NCBI GenBank assembly: GCA_041736625.1
Contig: JBGSTG010000127.1
Coordinates: forward strand, 12,694 to 76,693
Direction of reading: 5' to 3'
Source of the DNA: M3007 sp041736625
GTDB taxonomy: Bacteria > Bacteroidota > Bacteroidia > Chitinophagales > Saprospiraceae
DNA: 64,000 nt
Below are positions 49,514-57,376 of the stretch, one piece after another; the stretch's first letter is position 1, and each line of letters starts with the position of its first letter. The notes under the pieces were generated by a model. That model saw nothing but the letters and a program-made list of their open reading frames with translations. It was not told the DNA's origin and made no database searches. The position numbers and the translations under genes were made by a program.

Positions 49514-50044
49514 TTAGTGGCTTTCCTTTTTTTCCAGTTTTTCCAGGTGCTCCACACCTTCAATATCCAGCGCGCGGGACAGCTCGGCAATTTTATTCAG
49601 GTCTATCAGCCCGGTGATGCTCAACAGGACGAATTCCGAGGGCGAACCCACCAGCAGGAGCAATTCTTCGATGATGTCTCCCTGGTCTTTCGACCAGATG
49701 CGCACGTTCTCTTCCGCGTCGCGCACCGTCACCAGTTCGGTGTACTCTTTTTGGGGTACCAGCTTAAGCGCTTCCCGGTACAGGGCCATACCGTCTTCGG
49801 GCCCTTCGCACACCAGCACCCGCAGGCCCGTGAGGTCTTTGATGATGGGCCGAATCTGGTTCCATTCGGGGTCGGAGGTTTCGATTTTGGCCACCATCTC
49901 GAAAGCTTTGGGGCTTACGTACACGACGGTGAAGCGTTCGTCGTCGACGTATTTTTCGAAATAACGTTCGATGGCGTTGTTTTGGGCTGACAGGCCGGTT
50001 GTCAGGCACAGGAGTGCTGCAGGAAGGATGGTCAGGTTACGCAT
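49514..50044 (-). CDS. DUF4252 domain protein (first copy)
   Basis: 176 residues with signal peptide (LTILPAALLCLTTGLSAQ). DUF4252 blocks: NAIERYFEKYVDDERFTVVY, VSPKAFEMVAKIETSDPEWN, LTGLRVLVCEGPEDGMALYR, VRIWSKDQGDIIEELLLLVG, EFVLLSITGLIDLNKIAELS. It is exported, probably periplasmic or outer-membrane-associated. It is paralogous to the next gene and begins 11 bases after the anti-sigma-like gene. Confidence 0.85.
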   Translation of the reverse strand: MRNLTILPAALLCLTTGLSAQNNAIERYFEKYVDDERFTVVYVSPKAFEMVAKIETSDPEWNQIRPIIKDLTGLRVLVCEGPEDGMALYREALKLVPQKEYTELVTVRDAEENVRIWSKDQGDIIEELLLLVGSPSEFVLLSITGLIDLNKIAELSRALDIEGVEHLEKLEKKESH

Positions 50045-50055
50045 GGTTTGTCCTT

Positions 50056-50664
50056 TTAACTTTCTTGTTGTTTGACCTTGTTCAGGCTTTTATCCAGTTG
50101 TTGCAGGGGTCTGATCGTTTTGCGGGCCTCGTGAGTTCCCTTGTTGAGCTTGGCGCTGAGCAGGTTCAGCGCCTGTTTGATCTCTGCCATAGCGGCCTCC
50201 TGTTCGGCCTGGGAGGGGGCCGGGGCGGTGCGTTTGCGAGCGGCCCGGGAGCGGGGCTTGTCGGCCGGAGCGGGTTGGGTGGTGGCCGGGTGTTGCGGCT
50301 GGTCAGGAGGGGCGGCGGCCTGGTCTTCAGGCTGGTGTGCTTGCGCGAGTCCGACGGCCACCGGCTGTGTGGCATGCCGTGGCCACCAATACCAACCGGC
50401 GCTCAGCAGCAGCAACACCGCAGCAGCAGCGGCCAGGCGGTAGGTAAACATGCGCGGCGTGTGGGCGCCCGGCACCTTGCGTGCCGGTGCGACGATGGCT
50501 TTTTCGGCTGCAATGGCCTGGAACAAGGGCACGAACGGACGATGTTCCGGCGCAATGCGCGGCTGCCGAAAATAGGCCCTGAGTGCCCTTTCCTCCTCCA
50601 GGGAGGTTTCTGCGTTGAGCCAGGATTCGAGCAGTTGGTCGATGTGTGGATGCGTTTGGTTCAT
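50056..50664 (-). CDS. Membrane anti-sigma-like protein
   Basis: 202 residues. The N-terminal cytoplasmic part (LLESWLNAETSLEEERALRA, YFRQPRIAPEHRPFVPLFQA) has the short helical anti-sigma pattern; one transmembrane helix follows (YRLAAAAAVLLLLSAGWYWW), then a Pro/Gln/Ala-rich periplasmic tail and a C-terminal helix. Its ATG overlaps the sigma factor stop codon (50661-50664), so the two are probably made in fixed proportion. It likely sequesters the ECF sigma factor encoded before it. Confidence 0.75.
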   Translation of the reverse strand: MNQTHPHIDQLLESWLNAETSLEEERALRAYFRQPRIAPEHRPFVPLFQAIAAEKAIVAPARKVPGAHTPRMFTYRLAAAAAVLLLLSAGWYWWPRHATQPVAVGLAQAHQPEDQAAAPPDQPQHPATTQPAPADKPRSRAARKRTAPAPSQAEQEAAMAEIKQALNLLSAKLNKGTHEARKTIRPLQQLDKSLNKVKQQES

Positions 50665-51158
50665 GATTCAACTAGCGTAAGCAAGGATTTGCGAAGCGTT
50701 TTCCGGGCGCGGTGCAGGTTGATTTTGACCTGTTCGATGGTGATGTCCAGGGTGCGGGCGATGTCGTCGTAAGTCAAGTCTTCCACGTCGCGCAGATGCA
50801 TGACGAGGCGTTGTTTTTCGGGCAGTTGCTGCATAAGCCTCCGGATGTGGGCCACCATGTCTCGGTTTTCGGTTCGGGCGGCGGGCGAGTCGGTATGCGC
50901 CGGTTCGGGAAGGCCTTCGATTGGAGAGGCCGGTTTGCGGCGATTTTTATCGAGCGAACGGTTGCGCGTTATGGTTATGCACCAGGCTTCCCAGTTCTGC
51001 ACGGTGTGCGACTGCTCGGGCTGTTGCCGCCACAGGCGTTCCATGACTTCCTGCACGACGTCCTCGGCTTCCTGCACGTTGCCGGTGATGCGCAAGGCAA
51101 ACCGGTACAATTTATCGCGCAGGGGGTAGATGTGTTGGAGGAACAACTGATTGTTCAT
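50661..51158 (-). CDS. ECF-type RNA polymerase sigma factor
   Basis: 165 residues. Region 2: YRFALRITGNVQEAEDVVQE and VMERLWRQQPEQ, then NWEAWCITITRNRSLDKNRR. Region 4: LPEKQRLVMHLRDVEDLTYD, DIARTLDITIEQVKINLHRA, RKTLRKSL. No anti-sigma binding extension. It heads a four-gene operon (sigma, anti-sigma-like, two DUF4252 exported proteins), the arrangement of envelope-responsive ECF systems in Bacteroidota. A terminator at 51195-51230 insulates it from the SxtJ-like gene upstream. Confidence 0.9.
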   Translation of the reverse strand: MNNQLFLQHIYPLRDKLYRFALRITGNVQEAEDVVQEVMERLWRQQPEQSHTVQNWEAWCITITRNRSLDKNRRKPASPIEGLPEPAHTDSPAARTENRDMVAHIRRLMQQLPEKQRLVMHLRDVEDLTYDDIARTLDITIEQVKINLHRARKTLRKSLLTLVES

Positions 51159-51194
51159 ACGGGGAAGCTGGGCTCGCGTTGTAGGATAAAGACG

Positions 51195-51230
51195 AAAAAG
51201 GCATGCCCGTTGTTACAGGCATGCCTAAAA
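51195..51230 (-). terminator. Bidirectional intrinsic terminator between two operons
   Basis: AGGCATGCC at 51199-51207 pairs perfectly with GGCATGCCT at 51218-51226, with A5 before and A4 after on the plus strand; read on the minus strand a T run follows. It ends the carbamoyltransferase/SxtJ operon. Confidence 0.8.
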
Positions 51231-51256
51231 ATCTTTACGTCGGTACGTGCCCTGTA

Positions 51257-51628
51257 TTACCAGGGGTTTTCGAAACTGGCCTTGGTAAACGCTTTGTCTA
51301 CCTTGCGGAACACGGTTTCCACATTGTTTCTCAGCATAAGCGGATCTTTCTGACCGAAAATACGCGCCAGCAGGGCAATGGGGAACAGGAACAGGAAAAA
51401 TATGGCACTCAGGACGATGTTGGGTACCACCAGACTGAGCAGCCACGCCAGTTTCATCCACAGCCAGTCGATCTTTTCCGCCAGCCAGGTAGAGAACACA
51501 CCGATGGCGCCAACCACCAGGGCCACCCACAGGGCCCAGGGCTGGTGCGTGATCATGTATATGACCAGGAAGCCGACGGTGATGGTCAGAACGGTTCTGA
51601 TCGGGTCGGTTTTAACATTCAGATTCAT
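51257..51628 (-). CDS. SxtJ-family membrane protein
   Basis: 123 residues from ATG 51628 (MNLNVKTDPIRTVLTITVGF). Three to four transmembrane segments: LTITVGFLVIYMITH, WALWVALVVGAIGVFS, then IVLSAIFFLFLFPIALLARI followed by FGQKDPL, the C-terminal signature of SxtJ relatives. It closes an operon with carbamoyltransferase, SGNH hydrolase and DUF5989 genes; in saxitoxin clusters the equivalents are sxtI, sxtJ and sxtK. The function of SxtJ-type proteins is not established. Confidence 0.8.
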   Translation of the reverse strand: MNLNVKTDPIRTVLTITVGFLVIYMITHQPWALWVALVVGAIGVFSTWLAEKIDWLWMKLAWLLSLVVPNIVLSAIFFLFLFPIALLARIFGQKDPLMLRNNVETVFRKVDKAFTKASFENPW

Positions 51629-51641
51629 TGGAAAGCAGCGG

Positions 51642-51791
51642 TTAAAACAAGGTGTAGATAAAGGGTGCGATGGCGCTACCTCCGCCAAATACGAGCAAGA
51701 CGCCCAGGAGCAGGAGTATGAGAATGACGGGAGCGAGCCAGAATTTTTTGCGCTCTTTCATGAAGAGCCAGAGGTCTTGTAAGAAGTCCAT
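51642..51791 (-). CDS. DUF5989 (SxtK-like) small membrane protein
   Basis: 49 residues, translated directly from the minus strand: MDFLQDLWLFMKERKKFWLA, then one long hydrophobic helix (VILILLLLGVLLVFGGGSAI) and the ending APFIYTLF. The FMKERKKFWLxP motif plus glycine kink is characteristic of DUF5989. It is placed 3 bases after the SGNH hydrolase gene and 13 bases before the SxtJ gene. Its partners and context support expression despite its size. Confidence 0.85.
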   Translation of the reverse strand: MDFLQDLWLFMKERKKFWLAPVILILLLLGVLLVFGGGSAIAPFIYTLF

Positions 51792-51794
51792 TTA

Positions 51795-53180
51795 CTAAAA
51801 ATTTTGTTTGTTTTGCAAAAGGAGTTGTTCGCCGATGATCCGGGCAATTTCCGCGTAACCGCGTTCGTTGGGGTGCCCGTCGTACCGGAAAAAGTAGGCA
51901 TTTTTATCTTCCAGCCGGGAAAATTGCTCCGTCATTTCGATATACGGAACGCTGTTTGCACTGGCTACGGCCCGGTACATGGAGTCGATTTTATTTTCGT
52001 AAGGCAGCACTTTTTGAACAAACTCGTCCATCTTGCTGCCCACCACGCGGTGGCCGGTGAAGAAACTGGTGGGCATGTTGCAAAAAATGAACCTGCTTCC
52101 GTTGGCCTCGCAGATGGCTTTCATGCCCTTCAGATCCTGGTCCAGGGTTTGAAGGGCGAACCGGGTGGCCGGGTGTTCCGGGTCGTTAAAAATAACGATC
52201 CGCTCCGGGTACTGCACCTGTCCGCTCAGGATGGCGGGGTTGATGTCGCCGGTCCGAAACATTTCCTGCATGGTCGTGTCGAGCGATTCGAAACGGAGCT
52301 TCTGGATTGGCGTGAGGCCGTTGAGGATTCCAGCTGCACTCTCCTTCCAGATTTTGTGGATGTCAACGGGGCCGGACTGGCTGCGCTCCATGGTCGCCAT
52401 GATGTGGACGAACGAGGAGGTCAGGAACCGCTTCACGCTGCGCAGCAGACGGCCGAAAGAGAACCCGCTCGAAGCGCCGTCCGTCATCAAGTCGGTGCTC
52501 ATAAACCGGCTTTCGTACTCCTGCGCCAGGTCGTCGCCTTGCAGGATGCCCACCAGAACCAGGTCCGGCTTGAGCATCGGAACGGCTTTCCCCATGTATC
52601 GCAGGTACACGGAAGGGTACTGCCCGCCTTGCCCGCAGTTGATGACTTCTGCGTTGGGGATGCCGTTGGCTTGCAGGTGGCTTTCCAGTTTTTTGGGCCA
52701 GCTGTTTTCGGCGTTTACGCCCCAGCCGAAGGTCCAGGAGTCGCCAAAGCAGAGGACGCGGTACTTGTCGCCCTTGTCCACCGCCACCTCGCGATCCCGG
52801 AGGCCCAGGCTGTTGGTTTTCGCTGAGATATCAAACTCCCTGGTCTGGTAGTGCGCCTGTGTGTTGGGCTCGAACACCAGTCCGCCGTGCTCCTTGGGCG
52901 GAGCGACCAACCCGACGAGACCGTCGATGCCGACCAGCAAAGCGAAAAGGATGCCGGTGAAAGCGGCGGCAACACTCCGGTTTTTCCAGCGTTCGCTGAT
53001 ACGGTTGCGGGAGAGCAGCCATATGACAAGCAGCCCGGCGGCGAAGATGAGTCCGAATACGATCAGCATGTCCGGCGTATCGTGCGCGGGCGTGTTGCGG
53101 TAGACCCACAAATACGTCAGCGGGTTCCAGAACAGCAGGCACAGGACCAGAAAGAAGCTGTACATCTTGTTCGACGCCAT
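51795..53180 (-). CDS. Membrane-anchored SGNH/GDSL hydrolase
   Basis: 461 residues. Three N-terminal transmembrane helices (FFLVLCLLFWNPLTYLWVYR, LIVFGLIFAAGLLVIWLLS, AAFTGILFALLVGIDGLVGL) tether an SGNH domain: block I VLCFGDSWTFGWGVNAENSW (Ser), block II VINCGQGGQYPSVYL (Gly), and block V YDGHPNERGYAEIARIIG (Asp-x-x-His type). It is probably an extracytoplasmic esterase or acyl/acetyl-transferring enzyme on a glycan or lipid. It starts 2 bases after the carbamoyltransferase stop. Confidence 0.82.
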   Translation of the reverse strand: MASNKMYSFFLVLCLLFWNPLTYLWVYRNTPAHDTPDMLIVFGLIFAAGLLVIWLLSRNRISERWKNRSVAAAFTGILFALLVGIDGLVGLVAPPKEHGGLVFEPNTQAHYQTREFDISAKTNSLGLRDREVAVDKGDKYRVLCFGDSWTFGWGVNAENSWPKKLESHLQANGIPNAEVINCGQGGQYPSVYLRYMGKAVPMLKPDLVLVGILQGDDLAQEYESRFMSTDLMTDGASSGFSFGRLLRSVKRFLTSSFVHIMATMERSQSGPVDIHKIWKESAAGILNGLTPIQKLRFESLDTTMQEMFRTGDINPAILSGQVQYPERIVIFNDPEHPATRFALQTLDQDLKGMKAICEANGSRFIFCNMPTSFFTGHRVVGSKMDEFVQKVLPYENKIDSMYRAVASANSVPYIEMTEQFSRLEDKNAYFFRYDGHPNERGYAEIARIIGEQLLLQNKQNF

Positions 53181-53182
53181 GA

Positions 53183-55048
53183 TCAGTCCATTTTAAACTT
53201 GACAAGCCATTTTTCCCTGTTCTGCCAATCGGGTTGTTCGGTTTTAATGTACACGAAGTTGTCGATGACCAGTACGTCCATTTCAGTGCTCATGAAGCAC
53301 CGATAGGCGTCGTGCGGGGTGCACACAATCGGTTCGCCGCGCACGTTGAAGCTGGTATTGACCACCAGGCCGTAACCGGTCAGTTTTTTGAACGATTTGA
53401 TCAGCTGGTAATACTGCGGACTGGTTTCTTTTTCAACCGTTTGTACGCGCGCGGAGAAGTCGAGGTGGGTGATCGACTGCACGTCGCTGCGCGTGAAGTA
53501 CAGGCGATCCCAGAGCGGAAGGCTGAAGAAGTTCTCGGGCAATTGTTTGCGGCGGTCTTCCTTCACCGGCGCCACGAGCAGCATGTAGGGCGAGGGGGCG
53601 TCGAGGTCGAAATAGGTAGAGGAGTCTTCGGCCAGTACGGAGGGTGCAAACGGGCGGAACCCTTCCCGGTACTTGATCTTGAGGTTCAGCTTTTTTTGCA
53701 TATCGGGGTTACGGGCGTCGCCGAGGATGCTGCGCGCACCGAGGGCCCGGGGGCCAAACTCCATGCGGCCCTGGAACCAGCCCACGACTTGTCCGTCGGC
53801 GAGTTTGCCGGCCACGAAGTCGCACAAGGCCTCGAAATTATCGTACTTCACGGAGACGGCTTTTGCCTTTCGGTTCATCAGCTCGATCTCCTTTTCGGAG
53901 TAGTTGGGGCCGAGGTAAGAGCCCTTCATGCGGTCGTGCACTTCATCGCAGGTGCGTTCGCCGCCGAAATAGATGTAATAGGCTGCCTGTGCAGCGCCCA
54001 GGGCGCCACCGGCGTCGCCGGCCGCCGGCTGGATGTAGAGGTTTTTAAACGTGCCTTTGCGCAGGAGTTTGCCGTTGGCCACGCAGTTGAGGGCCACCCC
54101 ACCGGCCATGACGATGTTTTCGGCCCCGGTAAGGCGTTTGGCCTCTTCTGCCATTTTGAGCACGATCTCCTCGGTGACGCGCTGGATGGCGAGGGCCAGG
54201 TTGCAGTGGTGTTGCTCCAGATCGGCTTCCGCTTCGCGTCGGGGAAAGCCGAAAAGCTTCTCCCATTTGTCGTCGCGCACCATGCGCAATCCGGTGGCGT
54301 AGTTGAAGTAGCCCTGGTCGAGCCAGATGGAGCCGTCGTCCTTGATGTCGATGAGATCCGATTTGATGAGCTCGGCAAACCGGTCGGTTTCTTCGGAGAC
54401 GGGGTTGCCGTAAGGCGCAAGGCCCATCAGTTTGTACTCACCGGAGTTGACGGTGAAGCCAAGGTAATACGTGAATGCGCTATACAACAAACCCACCGAA
54501 TGCGGGAAGTTCAGTTCGCGCAGGATGGTGATCTTGTTGCCTTCGCCCAACCCGATGGTGGCGGTGCTCCATTCACCAACGCCGTCGATGGTCAGGATAG
54601 CGGCCTTGTGATAGGGCGAGGGATAAAAGGCGCTGGCCGCGTGCGACAAGTGGTGCTCCGGGAAGAGCAGTTTCACTTTTTTCTTGTCGTACGGTCCGAC
54701 CTGCTTCAGCCCGTCGTAGATGAGTTTTTTGAGAAACATTTTCTCGTTGATCCACACCGGAATGGCCTTCAGGAAAGACGCGACCCCCTGGGGGGAGAAA
54801 GCGTAATACGTTTCCAGAAGACGTTCGAATTTGAGGAGCGGTTTATCGTAAAAAACGATGGCGTCCAGCTCATCGATCGTCAACCCGGCCTCGTCCAGAC
54901 AGTAGCGTATGGCGTGGGTGGGGAAGTCGGGCGTGTGCTTGTCGCGGGTGAACCGCTCTTCCTGAGCGGCGGCGATAATCTCTTCGCCAATGGTCAACGC
55001 GGCGGCAGAATCGTGGTAGAAAGCAGAAATACCGAGGATTTTTTTCAT
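53183..55048 (-). CDS. NodU/SxtI-type O-carbamoyltransferase
   Basis: 621 residues from ATG 55048 (MKKILGISAFYHDSAAALTI). It transfers a carbamoyl group, via carbamoyl-adenylate made from carbamoyl phosphate and ATP, to a hydroxyl. The N-terminal ASKHA-type domain has FYHDSAAAL and the metal-binding FPEHHLSHAASAFYPSPY; then VMAGGVALNCVANGKLL. The C-terminal YrdC-like/NodU-C part shows QGRMEFGPRALGARSILGDA, REGFRPFAPSVLAE and NTSFNVRGEPIVCTPHDAYR. It leads the four-gene operon to 51257. The acceptor is unknown; a surface glycan or lipid seems likely given the membrane partners. Confidence 0.92.
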   Translation of the reverse strand: MKKILGISAFYHDSAAALTIGEEIIAAAQEERFTRDKHTPDFPTHAIRYCLDEAGLTIDELDAIVFYDKPLLKFERLLETYYAFSPQGVASFLKAIPVWINEKMFLKKLIYDGLKQVGPYDKKKVKLLFPEHHLSHAASAFYPSPYHKAAILTIDGVGEWSTATIGLGEGNKITILRELNFPHSVGLLYSAFTYYLGFTVNSGEYKLMGLAPYGNPVSEETDRFAELIKSDLIDIKDDGSIWLDQGYFNYATGLRMVRDDKWEKLFGFPRREAEADLEQHHCNLALAIQRVTEEIVLKMAEEAKRLTGAENIVMAGGVALNCVANGKLLRKGTFKNLYIQPAAGDAGGALGAAQAAYYIYFGGERTCDEVHDRMKGSYLGPNYSEKEIELMNRKAKAVSVKYDNFEALCDFVAGKLADGQVVGWFQGRMEFGPRALGARSILGDARNPDMQKKLNLKIKYREGFRPFAPSVLAEDSSTYFDLDAPSPYMLLVAPVKEDRRKQLPENFFSLPLWDRLYFTRSDVQSITHLDFSARVQTVEKETSPQYYQLIKSFKKLTGYGLVVNTSFNVRGEPIVCTPHDAYRCFMSTEMDVLVIDNFVYIKTEQPDWQNREKWLVKFKMD

Positions 55049-55132
55049 TGTCAATTTATGGGTTGTACCTAAAATGAGGGATAACAATAACCTTGCCAGA
55101 TGTACCTGCGCACCGATTAAATCCTGATTACT

Positions 55133-56788
55133 TTACGCAGCAACCAGCTCTTCCGCTGTTTTCAGTGCGGAGGGGCTGGGCGGGTTGCCGCTGAGCATCA
55201 CGGCGATGGCACGCACGCGCTCTTCGTTGTTCAATGCCCGGACCTGGGTGATGGTGCGGGTTCCCTCCACTTGTTTATACACGAAATAGTGCCTGTCGGC
55301 ACGCGCCGCCACTTGCGGCGTATGGGTTATGCTCACCACCTGATGGCGAGCGGCAAGGTTTCGGAGTAGGTGTCCCATCTGCAGGGAAACGTCGCCGCTC
55401 ACACCGGAATCGATCTCGTCGAAGATGAGCGTGGGCAGCGGAATGGCGTCGGCGACCAGGCTTTTGGCGCACAGGGTAAGGCGCGAGAGCTCGCCGCCCG
55501 AGGCCACATCGCGGATGGGCAGAAAACGGCTGCCGACATTGGAGGCAAAGAGGAACTGCACCTCGTCCATGCCGGTGGGGCCGGGCTGGTCCAGCGGCCG
55601 TATGTCCACTTTCAGGCGGGCATGGGGCATGGCGAGTTGCTGCAACAAGGCGTGCACTTTCTCTTCGAAGCCGGCGGTGATGGCGCTGCGGCGCGCACTC
55701 AGTTGGGCGGCCTGCCGGCGCAGTTCCGCATCTGCCTGTTGAACGGCTTGTTCCAGGTGCAGGATGTCGGCGTCGAGGTTGGTGAAGTCACCGAGTTTTG
55801 TGCGCAGCGACTCCTGGAGCGCCATGAGGTCGTTCGTGTCCGTTGCGCCGTGTTTTTTCTGGAGTTTGTACAGCAGGCTGAGGCGCTCCTGCACCTCGGC
55901 GAGCCGCTCGGGGTTGTACTCGGTGGCGTCGCTGATGCGCTCGCAGTCTTTGGCCAGCTCCTGGAGTTCCACGAGCGTGTTTTCCATGCGGTCGCTGAGC
56001 GACAAGAGGTTGGCAGATACCTTTTTGGTGCCGTTCCAGCTTCTGGCGATTTCCTGGAGTTGACCGACGATGTTCTGCTCCCCGTCGAGAAGGAAGGTGT
56101 AGGCCTGGCCGTACACGCGTTTGATGTCTTCGGCGTGGCTGAGCCGGGCGAGCTCGTCCTCCAGGGATTCCTGTTCGCCGGGGATGAGCCCGGCTTTGTT
56201 GAGTTCATCGAGCTGGAAGCGCAGAAACTCCTGCTCGCGGGCGCCGGTGTCGCGCAGGGCGACCAGCTCGTCGAGCCGCTTGCGGTCGGCCACAAACCGG
56301 CGGTACTGCTCCTGGTAGTTTTTCAGCGCCTCGCGGTTATCGGCCAGCGCGTCGATCATGCGCAACTGGAAATTGACGTTGTGGATGTCCAGGGTGTCGA
56401 ACTGCTGGTGGAGGTCGACGAGGTTTTCGGTGAGGCGCCGGAGCACCTGGTTGTTCACAGGGGTGTCGTTCACGAAAGCCCGGCTTTTGCCGTTGGGCGC
56501 CAGTTCGCGGCGGATGACCACCTCGTCGTCGTAATCCAGCTCGTGCTCGTCGAAAAATTCCCGCAGGGCGTATGCGCTCACGTCGAACCCGGCTTCCACC
56601 ACGCATTTTTCGCCTTCATGGTAGAACACCTTGGTGTCGGCGCGGTCGCCCATGACCAGGCCGAGCGCACCCAGCAGGATGGACTTTCCGGCGCCGGTTT
56701 CTCCTGTAATAATGGTCAGGCGCTCGGAGAACAGGATCTCCTGCTCTTCGATCAGGGCATAGTTGCGGATGTATAGGCGTTTAAGCAT
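55133..56788 (-). CDS. recN: DNA repair protein RecN
   Basis: 551 residues, the normal RecN length. It is an SMC-like ATPase for double-strand-break repair. Walker A is GETGAGKSILLGALGLVMGD (about 29-48), with FDTLDIHNVNFQLRMIDA and a long coiled-coil centre (about 150-370). The C-terminal ATPase half has RDVASGGELSRLTLCAKSLV (signature), LIFDEIDSGVSGDVSLQMGH (Walker B) and VVSITHTPQVAARADRHYFV (D/H-loop). Promoter-like TACCTTTG occurs on the minus strand at 56831-56838. Confidence 0.95.
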   Translation of the reverse strand: MLKRLYIRNYALIEEQEILFSERLTIITGETGAGKSILLGALGLVMGDRADTKVFYHEGEKCVVEAGFDVSAYALREFFDEHELDYDDEVVIRRELAPNGKSRAFVNDTPVNNQVLRRLTENLVDLHQQFDTLDIHNVNFQLRMIDALADNREALKNYQEQYRRFVADRKRLDELVALRDTGAREQEFLRFQLDELNKAGLIPGEQESLEDELARLSHAEDIKRVYGQAYTFLLDGEQNIVGQLQEIARSWNGTKKVSANLLSLSDRMENTLVELQELAKDCERISDATEYNPERLAEVQERLSLLYKLQKKHGATDTNDLMALQESLRTKLGDFTNLDADILHLEQAVQQADAELRRQAAQLSARRSAITAGFEEKVHALLQQLAMPHARLKVDIRPLDQPGPTGMDEVQFLFASNVGSRFLPIRDVASGGELSRLTLCAKSLVADAIPLPTLIFDEIDSGVSGDVSLQMGHLLRNLAARHQVVSITHTPQVAARADRHYFVYKQVEGTRTITQVRALNNEERVRAIAVMLSGNPPSPSALKTAEELVAA

Positions 56789-56862
56789 GCCGTGATGGAC
56801 TTCGGCCTAACCCTTTTGGAGTAGACGGTGCAAAGGTAAGGTGAATAGTCTTTTCGTGCCGG

Positions 56863-56961
56863 TTAAGAATCTTGGTCCCGGTAAAGAATCTCTTCGATTT
56901 TTGTTTTGTAAGGAGGCAGACTCAACAGTACGGTATCCCAGACAATTTCAACTTCGATTTT
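56863..56961 (-). pseudogene. Stump of a HepT-like toxin gene (C-terminus only)
   Basis: Reading the minus strand from 56961, the frame gives KIEVEIVWDTVLLSLPPYKT then KIEEILYRDQDS and a stop at 56863. This is the typical HepT C-terminus (xIDxEIVWxxVxxxLPxLKxxIExIL). The first ~80 residues, including the RxxxxHxY catalytic motif, are absent and no start codon is available. It directly follows the MntA-like gene, as hepT would in a complete MntA-HepT pair. Confidence 0.7.
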
Positions 56962-56965
56962 CTAA

Positions 56966-57283
56966 TCATATTATTATCAAGTCATTAAAAATATGTGGTT
57001 TTATTCTCGGCTTGATGCTGTTATCTGTTACTATATCCGGTTTAACACCTAACTTATCTTGCAGGAAATATTCCAACTCAATCAAATCGAATAAAGTGGC
57101 TCCTTTTTCGACGTGTACCAAAATATCCAGGTCGCTGTCTTTGTTGTGTTCCAACCTTGCATAGGAACCAAAGATACCCAGAATACTGACTTTATACTGT
57201 AACCGGATCTCCTCTTTTAGTTCACCCAACCGTTCCAGAAAATGGGTGAGTGCCGGCGACTGTATATTTTTCAGTTGTTGCAT
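56966..57283 (-). CDS. MntA-like minimal nucleotidyltransferase (antitoxin type)
   Basis: 105 residues. The nucleotidyltransferase signature GIFGSYARLEHNKDSDLDILV (read as GS followed by DxD) lies near residue 38-58, with an N-terminal helix (LERLGELKEEIRLQYKV). MntA enzymes AMPylate a Tyr of HepT to neutralise it. Here the hepT partner survives only as a 3' fragment immediately downstream, so this antitoxin-type enzyme is orphaned. AT-rich. Confidence 0.83.
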   Translation of the reverse strand: MQQLKNIQSPALTHFLERLGELKEEIRLQYKVSILGIFGSYARLEHNKDSDLDILVHVEKGATLFDLIELEYFLQDKLGVKPDIVTDNSIKPRIKPHIFNDLIII

Positions 57284-57376
57284 ATACCTATTTTACACAA
57301 ATGTAGCACATATATTGAAATTCCGGGAACTTTTGCACGAATTTTCTAATCCGTCCGGGTACCCACAGCCAGACAC

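Noticed and set aside
53234..55072. 612-codon ORF antisense to the carbamoyltransferase gene
   Set aside because: Mirror frame of a strongly conserved enzyme gene, no recognisable motif; same reasoning for 45324-47141, 55370-56776, 31526-32656, 33689-35200 and 13854-15383.
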